From positions 1 through 9,349 of the forward strand of contig JAGHDA010000014.1 of NCBI GenBank assembly GCA_021160185.1: a DNA stretch of 9,349 bases. Reading direction: 5' to 3'. The stretch comes from Verrucomicrobiota bacterium (GTDB lineage: Bacteria > Verrucomicrobiota > Verrucomicrobiia > Limisphaerales > CAZBKV01). The position numbers were made by a program, and so were the translations under genes. Below the pieces are notes generated by a model. It had not been told where the DNA came from. It ran no database searches and worked only from the letters and a program-made list of their open reading frames with translations. This document shows, in pieces, positions 1 through 5,285 of this stretch. The stretch's first letter is position 1; each line of letters opens with the position of its first letter.

Positions 1-291
1 CTCGAAATCTCAGATGGTAATAAAGCAGGCACGCAAAGTCCCGTAGCCACGGCCAAAGCGTTGCACTTACTTGGACCAGATTACTTCCCCTTATGGGATG
101 ACAAGATTGCTCGCGCGTATGGTTGCCATTACTTATATAACCCTTTAGCAAAGTATTTGGCATTTATAAAACTTTGCAAACAGATAGCGGCAACTCTTCA
201 CCCAGCAATGGATGGGCAAGATACGGGCAAAACCCTTATCAAATTGATTGATGAATACAACTATGCCAAGTACACCAAAGGATGGGTATAG
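1..291 (+). CDS. C-terminal part of an unidentified cassette-borne protein
   Basis: The reading frame is open from the left edge to the TAG at 289-291, giving 96 residues of a protein whose start lies outside the window. An in-frame TTG at 61 is not a likely start, because the frame upstream of it reads naturally (SPVATAKALHLLGP). Visible features are the stretch KALHLLGPDYFPLWDDKIA and a later segment rich in Lys, Tyr and Leu; there is no signal peptide or membrane segment. The pattern of a helix, then a Pro/Phe/Trp/Asp segment, recalls uncharacterised proteins sometimes compared with helix-hairpin-helix glycosylases, but I cannot name a family. Codon use is AT-rich compared with the enzymes further right, and an attC-like site begins 18 bases after the stop. 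That is the expected layout of a gene in an integron cassette. Confidence 0.6.
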   Translation, partial: LEISDGNKAGTQSPVATAKALHLLGPDYFPLWDDKIARAYGCHYLYNPLAKYLAFIKLCKQIAATLHPAMDGQDTGKTLIKLIDEYNYAKYTKGWV

Positions 292-309
292 CTTTACAAA
301 AAAAGCACC

Positions 310-426
310 GCCCAACAAGCACTTTCAGCCGACACGCTCCGCTCGCTGTGCTCGCTCCGCGTGCGGCTGAAGCGCGGGCCGTTCGTCGCGACCGCAGGCG
401 GTCGCGACGAACGAGGCTCGTTAGGC
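310..426 (+). other. attC-like integron recombination site (site 1), interrupted by a palindrome
   Basis: The left box GCCCAAC (310-316) fits the R'' consensus RYYYAAC and the right box GTTAGGC (420-426) fits the R' consensus GTTRRRY. Between them, CAGCCGACACG (326-336) pairs with CGTGCGGCTGA (360-370) apart from one unpaired A. Extrahelical bases of this kind in the L arms are typical of attC sites, which the integrase recognises as a folded single strand. Without the 39 bases from 381 to 419 the site would be about 78 bases long and would read GGGCC-GTTAGGC at its right end, a standard layout. The site follows a cassette gene by 18 bases and precedes the next start codon by 14 bases. No integrase gene is in the window. 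The assignment rests on motif and fold only. Confidence 0.72.
381..412. repeat. Perfect 15-bp palindrome, copy 1
   Basis: The arm GTTCGTCGCGACCGC (381-395) and its exact reverse complement (398-412) are separated by AG only. A second small perfect inverted repeat follows, AACGAG-G-CTCGTT (410-422). The unit from 381 to 419 is flanked by GTT at 381-383 and at 420-422, so removing 39 bases restores an unbroken R' box of the attC-like site. A second, diverged copy lies at 1204-1235, so this is a dispersed element. It has no coding capacity of its own. Confidence 0.85.
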
Positions 427-440
427 AAAGGGAGCAAACC

Positions 441-661
441 ATGAACCGAACAAGCTGGGAGCGGATACTGAAGAAGCACTCAGAATCCATCGGTGTTGGC
501 AAGGAAGTCATAATCATATTCAAGAATTCGCGAGATCACGTCAGCGGCGTGATCAAGGAATTGATGAGGACTTTCTTGTTCTGGAAAACAAGGATGGAAC
601 TGGGATCACAGCTATTGTAGAATTGGGGGCTGTTGCTGGTTTCAGAACTAGAACTAGCTGA
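441..661 (+). pseudogene. Small beta-barrel-like cassette protein, frameshifted
   Basis: The start ATG at 441 has a good ribosome binding site (GGGAG at 430-434, 6-base spacer), just after the R' box of attC-like site 1. The first 40 codons read MNRTSWERILKKH, then GKEVIIIFKNSRDHVSGVIKE. The same frame then becomes unnatural and stops at 618-620. Adding one base near 561 restores a good continuation, EFDEDFLVLENKDGTG and then ITAIVELGAVAGF, to a TGA at 659-661. The alternating strands and the pattern 'G.V......V.G.I.E.DEDFLVL' resemble a small SH3/Sm-like barrel, but this is a guess from pattern and no family is claimed. The frameshift may be a real mutation or a read error in a T-poor run. 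If corrected, the gene ends 22 bases before the DUF4258 start and would be the first gene of the cassette. Confidence 0.6.
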
Positions 662-683
662 CGAGCAAGGCTCAAGAGGTTCC

Positions 684-932
684 ATGATCGAGTACCAGTT
701 TTCAGAGCATGCTTATAATATGCTAAGGGAACGCAACATTCGAGAAACTTGGGTGAGGCTGGTCATAAAAGACCCTGAAAGACAAGAAATTATGGAAGAT
801 GGCACTGTTCATCATATTCGAGCCATTGAAGAGTATGGCGGGCGATATTTACGTGTAGTGGTGAATCCTGATGTCAAGCCCCAGAGAATCGTAACGGTCT
901 TCTTTGACCGCAGAATCAGGAGGTCGGTATGA
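684..932 (+). CDS. DUF4258 family protein (toxin-like partner of DUF2283)
   Basis: This is an 82-residue protein starting at ATG 684, which has AGAGG at 675-679 in front. An upstream in-frame TTG at 633 would add 17 unrelated residues across the end of the preceding gene, so I reject it. The sequence has the DUF4258 layout: an N-terminal His followed by a helix with several Arg (FSEHAYNMLRERNI), a central 'V..VI.DPE..E' segment, then strands YLRVVVNP and IVTVFFDRRIRR at the C-terminus. DUF4258 proteins are often encoded beside DUF2283 genes and in mobile cassettes; they are suspected to be RelE/ParE-like toxins, but the activity of this one is unknown. The stop overlaps the next start (ATGA), so the two are probably translated together. 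AT-rich codon use matches the cassette and differs from the enzymes to the right. Confidence 0.85.
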   Translation: MIEYQFSEHAYNMLRERNIRETWVRLVIKDPERQEIMEDGTVHHIRAIEEYGGRYLRVVVNPDVKPQRIVTVFFDRRIRRSV

Positions 933-1129
933 GACTGAAGGTGGATCATAAGAATGACGCTTTATACTTTCGGCTGGATGAATCGGCGATTGTCGAGTCC
1001 GAGGAGATTAAGCCAGGTGTGATTCTGGACTATGATGCAAACGACAACGTGGTCGGAATTGAGATCCTCGGTTTGAGCAAGCGCGTCCCGGTCGAAATGC
1101 TGAAGAGTTTGCAATTCGAGACGGTATAA
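929..1129 (+). CDS. DUF2283 family protein (antitoxin-like partner)
   Basis: This is a 66-residue protein that overlaps the DUF4258 stop by 4 bases and has a strong AGGAGG at 918-923, 5 bases before its ATG. It shows the whole DUF2283 signature: an opening strand with DALYFRL (residues 11-17), a charged turn with ESEEI, then PGVILDYDANDNVVGIEIL at about 29-47 and a short amphipathic tail. The length is normal for the family and nothing is missing. DUF2283 genes commonly pair with DUF4258 genes in the same order as here, which suggests a type II toxin-antitoxin-like pair, although this has not been shown for most of them. A decayed attC-like site starts 16 bases after the stop, so this is the last gene of the cassette. 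Confidence 0.88.
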   Translation: MRLKVDHKNDALYFRLDESAIVESEEIKPGVILDYDANDNVVGIEILGLSKRVPVEMLKSLQFETV

Positions 1130-1145
1130 GGCTGGTGAAACCTTC

Positions 1146-1252
1146 GCCTAATAACTCGCTGGAGCGGACGCGCAAAAAGCCGCGCGCCGATCAGCTCAAT
1201 GGCGTTCGTCGCGACCGCAGGCGATCGTGACAAACTCGTCTCGCTGAGAGGC
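1146..1252 (+). other. Degenerate attC-like site (site 2), with the same palindrome
   Basis: The left box GCCTAAT (1146-1152) differs from the RYYYAAC consensus by its last base. The inner arms GCTGGAGCGGACGCGC (1158-1173) and GCGCGCCGATCAGC (1182-1195) pair partly, with an A unpaired in the CGGACGCGC/GCGCGCCG segment, as in site 1. The right side reads GGC-GTT and then the palindrome, followed by GAGAGGC (1246-1252) where site 1 has GTTAGGC. The whole right end aligns with site 1, but both outer boxes have mutated, so this copy is probably inactive. It closes the cassette holding the DUF4258/DUF2283 pair. Confidence 0.6.
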
Positions 1253-1369
1253 AACGGCGACCTATCCCAAGCGGAATGTGAGAAGGCAAAAGAGCGGCTG
1301 CTATCCGGGCAGCCCATGGGATTCGTGTCGAGCCATGATTTGGTGATCACGCGCCAAACCGACACATGA
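1199..1369 (+). CDS. Short SHOCT-like reading frame, probably a fragment
   Basis: An ATG at 1199 opens a 56-codon frame ending at TGA 1367-1369. Residues 11-34, starting at DKLVSLRGNGDLSQ and followed by AECEKAKERLL, match the SHOCT pattern (two short helices, 'L..L...G.LS..E.E..K..LL'). This small domain is usually found at the C-terminal end of other proteins, where it may mediate oligomerisation. The remaining tail, MGFVSSHDLVITRQTDT, is unfamiliar. There is no convincing ribosome binding site. The first ~17 codons are made of the right end of attC-like site 2 and its palindrome, so the frame may be a C-terminal remnant joined to the repeat, or a small protein built partly from it. Expression is uncertain. 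Confidence 0.4.
   Translation: MAFVATAGDRDKLVSLRGNGDLSQAECEKAKERLLSGQPMGFVSSHDLVITRQTDT
1204..1235. repeat. Palindrome, copy 2 (diverged)
   Basis: The left arm and centre, GTTCGTCGCGACCGCAGGCG, match copy 1 (381-400) base for base. The right arm, ATCGTGACAAAC, differs from copy 1 at a few positions, so the hairpin has mismatches. Sequence after the palindrome also aligns with copy 1 as far as AGGC. It begins at the GTT of the R' position of attC-like site 2, the same position as in site 1. Confidence 0.8.
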
Positions 1370-1530
1370 GGCGGCCGGCCGTTCGAGGAATGCCTTCGCC
1401 GGGCCTGCGCGGCCGTAGCGCGGGCCTGATTCCAGCCGGTCCACGCCGTGTTCTCAGCAAGGACAAGCAGTCGGCTTTTTCCTCAAAGCGCGGGTATCCC
1501 CTGGCGAAAGATCACGATGTGTCGTCAGCC

Positions 1531-1650
1531 ATGAAAAGCATTCGACCCCTTGGTTACGCCATGGGTCGTCTGCTATTGCCCGTCCTGCTGGTCCTTTGGG
1601 TGTTTTGGAATGTGGACGCCGCGCAAACCCGGGCCGGCATCCCCCCCTAG
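1531..1650 (+). pseudogene. Possible truncated secreted or membrane protein leader
   Basis: An ATG at 1531 opens a 39-codon frame with a basic start (MKSIRPLGYAMGR) and a hydrophobic core (LLLPVLLVLWVFW), then NVDAAQTRAGIPP and a TAG directly after a run of seven C. It resembles a signal peptide with a cleavage site near VDA-AQ whose mature protein is missing. A slip in the C run could have caused the stop, but I see no clear continuation in another frame. There is no clear ribosome binding site. Outside this fragment, 1370-1530 and 1651-1787 show nothing I can identify. Confidence 0.3.
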
Positions 1651-1787
1651 TCCGGTCATCGCCGGCTTCACATGACATCTTGTTCTAGCCTTGGGACTAT
1701 GCCGACGCGGCCGCCCTAACTCGAAGTTCGGGTTTGCCATCCGGCTCCTGTTGTCCGATAGATATCACCAAACGACAGCAGCAACCA

Positions 1788-3224
1788 ATGAGCACATTGA
1801 CGCCGCCGAATAGATCACACCGGGCCTTCTTCGCCCTTGGCCTTGCCCTTGCCGGCCTGTCTGTTCTCGCTCCCGCTGCCCGCGCCGCCCCGCGTCTCAA
1901 CGTCCTTCTCATCGTAGTGGATGACCTGCGCGACACGCTGGGCTGCTACGGCAATCGGACCGTCCACACTCCGAACATCGATCGCCTGGCCGCGCGCGGG
2001 GTGCGCTTCGATCGAGCGTATGCGCAGTATCCGGTCTGCAATCCCAGCCGCTCCTCGTTCCTTACCGGCCTGCGCCCGGACCAGACCGGCGTCACCGACA
2101 ACCGCACGCTCCTGCGCGACAAGCTCCCGAATGTGGTGACCTTCCCCCAACTGCTCAAAGAACACGGCTGGCACGCGGCTTCTTTCGGCAAGATCTTTCA
2201 CTTGGGCGGCGGCCGAAACACTGCGCTGCGCCAGCGCTGGATGGACCTGCCCAAGTCCTGGCACACCGCCCAGGCCTACCAGGCCACCGATCTCGGCCGC
2301 AAGAAGCTCGCCGGCCGCAACCTCACCGGCGGCAAGTTGAAGTGGTGTCACTGGGGCATGATGGCCGGCGGCGATGAAGACCAACCCGACGGCCAAATCG
2401 CCCGCGCCGTAATCGAGCGCATCGAGAAACTCGGCGACCAGCCCTGGATCATTGGCGCCGGGTTCATGAAACCGCACGACCCGTTCCTCGCGCCGGCAAA
2501 ATATTTCGATCTCTATCCCGAAGGCTCGCTCAAGCTCTACCGCGACCCGCCGGACATGACGCCCGCCCCGCCCTGGGCCGTCGGCTTCGGCGCGTACGGC
2601 GAGGCGTTCCGGAAATTCACCGACCGGGAGCGCAAGGAATTCCTGCGCGCCTACTACGCCTGCGCCTCGTTCATGGACGCCCAGGTTGGCCGCGTGCTCG
2701 ACGCGCTCGACCGCCGCCGCCTCTGGGACCGCACGCTGGTCATCCTCCTCGGCGACCACGGCTATCACCTGGGCGAACGCCAGTGGTGGAACAAGAACAC
2801 GCTGTTCGACCGCAGTTGCCGCGCGCCGTTGATCATCGCCGGTCCCGGCGTGAAACCTGGCGTGGCCCGCGGCCTGGTCGAGTTCGTGGACCTCTACCCC
2901 ACCATCGCCGACTACTGCGGTTTGAAGCCGCCGTCCAACCTTGCCGGTCAAACCCTGCGTCCGCTGCTCGAAGACCCGAGCCGCCCGGGCAAGAAGGTCG
3001 CGTTCACTTTGGTTACCCGCGGCTCCAAAGTGCGCGGCGACAGCATCCGCACCGACCGCTGGCGTTACACCGAGTGGAGCGACGGCGCCCGCGAACTCTA
3101 CGATCACGCCGCCGATCCGGAAGAGAATCACAACCTCGCCGGCGCGTCTCAAGTCAGGCCTATCGTCCAAGAACTCTCCGCCCGATTGCAGCAACATCTT
3201 TCCGCGTTTCCACGAATCCCGTGA
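1788..3224 (+). CDS. Secreted sulfatase, iduronate-2-sulfatase-like
   Basis: This 478-residue enzyme of the type I (formylglycine) sulfatase family removes sulfate esters, most likely from polysaccharides, outside the cytoplasm. The ATG at 1788 is preferred over an in-frame TTG at 1734 because it directly precedes a signal peptide: basic residues to about 12, a hydrophobic core at 13-29, cleavage near ARA-A at 33-34. The mature part begins LNVLLIVVDDLRD with the metal ligands D45 and D46. The formylglycine motif is CNPSR at 84-88, so C84 is the residue to be oxidised. FGKIFH (133-138), KPHDPF (228-233) and LLGDHGYHLGE (320-330, with D323 and H324) complete the active site; this set, with the spacing to WWNKNT, is typical of iduronate-2-sulfatase-like enzymes. 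Length is normal and nothing is broken. The maturing enzyme (FGE or anSME) is not in the window. No strong ribosome binding site is visible. The true substrate cannot be read from sequence. Confidence 0.92.
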   Translation: MSTLTPPNRSHRAFFALGLALAGLSVLAPAARAAPRLNVLLIVVDDLRDTLGCYGNRTVHTPNIDRLAARGVRFDRAYAQYPVCNPSRSSFLTGLRPDQTGVTDNRTLLRDKLPNVVTFPQLLKEHGWHAASFGKIFHLGGGRNTALRQRWMDLPKSWHTAQAYQATDLGRKKLAGRNLTGGKLKWCHWGMMAGGDEDQPDGQIARAVIERIEKLGDQPWIIGAGFMKPHDPFLAPAKYFDLYPEGSLKLYRDPPDMTPAPPWAVGFGAYGEAFRKFTDRERKEFLRAYYACASFMDAQVGRVLDALDRRRLWDRTLVILLGDHGYHLGERQWWNKNTLFDRSCRAPLIIAGPGVKPGVARGLVEFVDLYPTIADYCGLKPPSNLAGQTLRPLLEDPSRPGKKVAFTLVTRGSKVRGDSIRTDRWRYTEWSDGARELYDHAADPEENHNLAGASQVRPIVQELSARLQQHLSAFPRIP

Positions 3225-3361
3225 TCTGCTCCCGCTTTCTTCTTGGGGCGGGCGCGGCAGACGCCCGGACTGCTGATTCGGCGCTGACGGTGGACGGCAG
3301 TTGGGGGGCTTGAGCCGCCGGTTCGCTCTGATACTATTCGAGCGCGAGTTGGGAAACGACC

Positions 3362-3546
3362 ATGCATGAGGCGGAAGAGGACGGTTGCTGGGCCGAAGCC
3401 CCGCCTTGCCAGGTTGCGTTGCCCAGGGGGACACCGTGGAAGAAGTCGCGGCCAACCTCCATGAGGCGATCAAGGGCTGGCTGGGAGTCAAAACACCGGA
3501 GCGCGATATTGCCCCGAGCCACCAAGCCATTAAACTCGCTTTGTGA
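3362..3546 (+). pseudogene. hicB: HicB-type antitoxin gene, frameshifted
   Basis: Two adjacent frames together give a HicB-like protein. From ATG 3362 the sequence reads MHEAEEDGCWAEAPP. One base is missing near 3403-3406, and the next frame continues LPGCVAQGDTVEEVAANLHE and AIKGWL to a TGA at 3544-3546. The pattern 'HEAEEGG.WAE.P.LPGC..QGDT.EE...N..EAI' is the diagnostic N-terminal part of HicB antitoxins, which block the HicA RNase and often repress their own operon. The natural start may lie a few codons upstream of 3362 and be lost, as a stop at 3329-3331 limits the frame. The short tail after the HicB core (VKTPERDIAPSHQAIKLAL) has no clear DNA-binding helix set. The gap 3225-3361 before it holds nothing else I recognise. 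Confidence 0.72.
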
Positions 3547-3614
3547 AACAGGTCTCCGGCAAGGACGTTGCGCGTGCGGTTCAGCGGAAAAGCTGGCGTC
3601 TGGCGGGGTTCAAA
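3543..3614 (+). pseudogene. hicA: HicA toxin remnant, 5' end only
   Basis: A GTG at 3543 overlaps the HicB stop by 4 bases (GTGA), the normal coupling in hicBA-type pairs. It encodes VKQVSGKDVARAVQRKSWRL, which fits the first helix and turn of HicA toxins ('.K.VSGKE..K.LE.KGW.L'). After about 20 codons the similarity ends, just before the place where the catalytic His of the G-S-H segment should stand. The toxin is therefore certainly inactive if this reading is right. The frame does not stop but continues through 3615-3665 into the second sulfatase. Deletion between the hicA body and the sulfatase leader is the simplest explanation. Confidence 0.62.
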
Positions 3615-3665
3615 GATTGCCGATCCGCACGCCCCGCCACTCAAAACCAAAAAACCAATAATCCC

Positions 3666-5126
3666 ATGAGTCAACGCATCGTTTATTTTCTCGCCGCTTT
3701 GTTGTGCGCGCTCAGTCCTCACGCGAGGGCCGCTGCTGCCACGCATCCCAACATCGTCATCATCCTCAGCGACGACTTCGGCTACGGCAGCGCGGGCTGT
3801 TACGGCGCGGATCCCAGATTGGTGCGCACGCCGAACATGGATCGGCTGGCGCGCGAAGGGCGGCGGTTCACCCAGGCGTACACCCCGGGCTCCGTCTGCA
3901 CGCCCACGCGGTATGCCGTGTTGACCGGACGCTATTGCTGGCGCACGCGGCTGAATTACGGCGGCACGCTCAGCCCCTTTGACCCGTTGCTCATCGAAAC
4001 CAACCGGCCCACGCTGGCCTCGCTGCTCAAGCGCCACGGCTACGCCACGGCGATGGTCGGGAAATGGCATCTTGGCTACGGCACGGTCAAACCGGTGGAC
4101 TACACCAAGGAGCTCAAGCCCGGCCCGTTGGAGCTCGGGTTCGATTACCAGTTCGCCGTGCCCCAGAATCACAACGATATCACGCGGGTGTTCGTCGAGA
4201 ACCACTGGGTCTATGGCCTGCGTTCGAGCAAACGAACGCCGTCCAAAGGCAATTGGGGATTGGATGCGCCGCAGCGCGACGATCCGAAAACGATGGGCGA
4301 ACTGACCGATCGCGCGGTGGCCTGGCTGGAACGGCAGCGCGGCCGGAATCGGCCTTTCTTCCTCTACTTCGCCCCGGTGGCGGTGCATGAGTTGATTACG
4401 CCTTCGGAGCAGACCCGCGGCGCCAGCAAGGCTGGGCCGTATGGCGATTTCATCCACGACCTGGATCTCAGCGTCGGCCGGATCCTCGACACGCTGGACA
4501 AGATGAACGCAGCCGAGAACACGCTGGTCATCTTCACCAGCGACAACGGCGGCGTGGTGGCGCGCAAGACCAAGAGCAACACGCAGGCGCGGGCGATGGA
4601 CGCCGGGCTGAAGATCAACGGCCCGTTGCGCGGCGGCAAACACGACATCTGGGAAGGCGGCTTCCGCGTGCCGTTCATCGCCCGCTGGCCGGGCTACGTC
4701 CCCGCCGGCACGGTGAGCGACCAGGTGATCGGGCTGGTGGACCTGTTCGCCACCGCGGCGGCCGCAGTCGGCGAACCCCGCCTCGACCGCGCCGCCGCCG
4801 CGCCCGACAGCGTCAACATGCTGCCGGCTTTCACCGGCAACCCGACGCAGCCGCTTCGCCGGGACCTGCTTCTGCAGAGCGCCAATGGCGTCTTTGCCAT
4901 CCGCAGCGGTCCATGGAAATGGATCGAGGGCGCGCCCCGCGCCCGGCCCGGCCGCAAACTGCCGGGCAAACGCGGCCCCAAAGCCGACCAGTTCAGGCCG
5001 CAGCTCTACAACCTCGAGACGGATCCGGCCGAAACTGTCGACGTAGCCGCGCAACACCCGGACGTGGTGAAGCGCCTCTCGGCCGTCTTGCGCCGCCAAC
5101 GCGAGCAGGGTTTCAGCCGACCGTAG
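3666..5126 (+). CDS. Secreted sulfatase, arylsulfatase type
   Basis: This 486-residue formylglycine-dependent sulfatase is of a different subfamily from the one upstream. The ATG at 3666 directly precedes a signal peptide (MSQRIVYFLAALLCALS, cleavage near HARA at 19-22), so I prefer it to the GTG at 3543, which belongs to the hicA remnant in the same frame. Mature protein begins HPNIVIILSDDFGYG with metal ligands D36 and D37. The formylglycine motif is CTPTR at 78-82, with C78 to be oxidised. GKWHLG (132-137), H241 in VHELITP, TSDNGG (291-296, D293 and N294) and RGGKHDIWEGG (322-332, K325) complete the active site and are typical of arylsulfatase A/GALNS-like enzymes. C-terminal LYNLETDPAETVDVA is the usual sulfatase end. 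Length is normal. No clear ribosome binding site is seen. Likely role is desulfation of algal or animal-type polysaccharides, by inference. Confidence 0.93.
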   Translation: MSQRIVYFLAALLCALSPHARAAAATHPNIVIILSDDFGYGSAGCYGADPRLVRTPNMDRLAREGRRFTQAYTPGSVCTPTRYAVLTGRYCWRTRLNYGGTLSPFDPLLIETNRPTLASLLKRHGYATAMVGKWHLGYGTVKPVDYTKELKPGPLELGFDYQFAVPQNHNDITRVFVENHWVYGLRSSKRTPSKGNWGLDAPQRDDPKTMGELTDRAVAWLERQRGRNRPFFLYFAPVAVHELITPSEQTRGASKAGPYGDFIHDLDLSVGRILDTLDKMNAAENTLVIFTSDNGGVVARKTKSNTQARAMDAGLKINGPLRGGKHDIWEGGFRVPFIARWPGYVPAGTVSDQVIGLVDLFATAAAAVGEPRLDRAAAAPDSVNMLPAFTGNPTQPLRRDLLLQSANGVFAIRSGPWKWIEGAPRARPGRKLPGKRGPKADQFRPQLYNLETDPAETVDVAAQHPDVVKRLSAVLRRQREQGFSRP

Positions 5127-5190
5127 CGCCGCCCCCAAGCCGGCTCACCGACGTGATCACTCCAAAAGGCGTCACGGCAATGGATTTTGT

Positions 5191-5220
5191 TTGCGCGCCC
5201 AATTACTCGGGCTTTATAAG
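5191..5220 (+). promoter_or_regulatory. Possible sigma70-type promoter before carB
   Basis: TTGCGC (5191-5196) and TATAAG (5215-5220) are separated by 18 bases in a small AT-richer patch, 66 bases before the carB start. Match to consensus is modest. No pyrimidine or arginine operator or attenuator could be recognised in the leader. Confidence 0.22.
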
Positions 5221-5285
5221 TGCCCGGCGCGTTCCGGCAAGCGCGGGCCATCAACTGGATCTCTGAGCAGCTACGAAGAAACATT

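Noticed and set aside
1734..1787. TTG upstream start for the first sulfatase
   Set aside because: It would put 18 polar residues in front of the signal peptide and has no ribosome binding site.
1815..5138. A minus-strand reading frame of 1107 codons covering both sulfatases
   Set aside because: It is antisense to two complete enzymes with all catalytic motifs, has low-complexity Arg/Ala/Val/Gly-rich composition, and runs through the intergenic gap. Such frames arise from GC-rich codon use on the other strand.
5220..5285. GTG upstream start for carB
   Set aside because: It overlaps the possible promoter and adds 22 residues not found at the normal N-terminus of the family.
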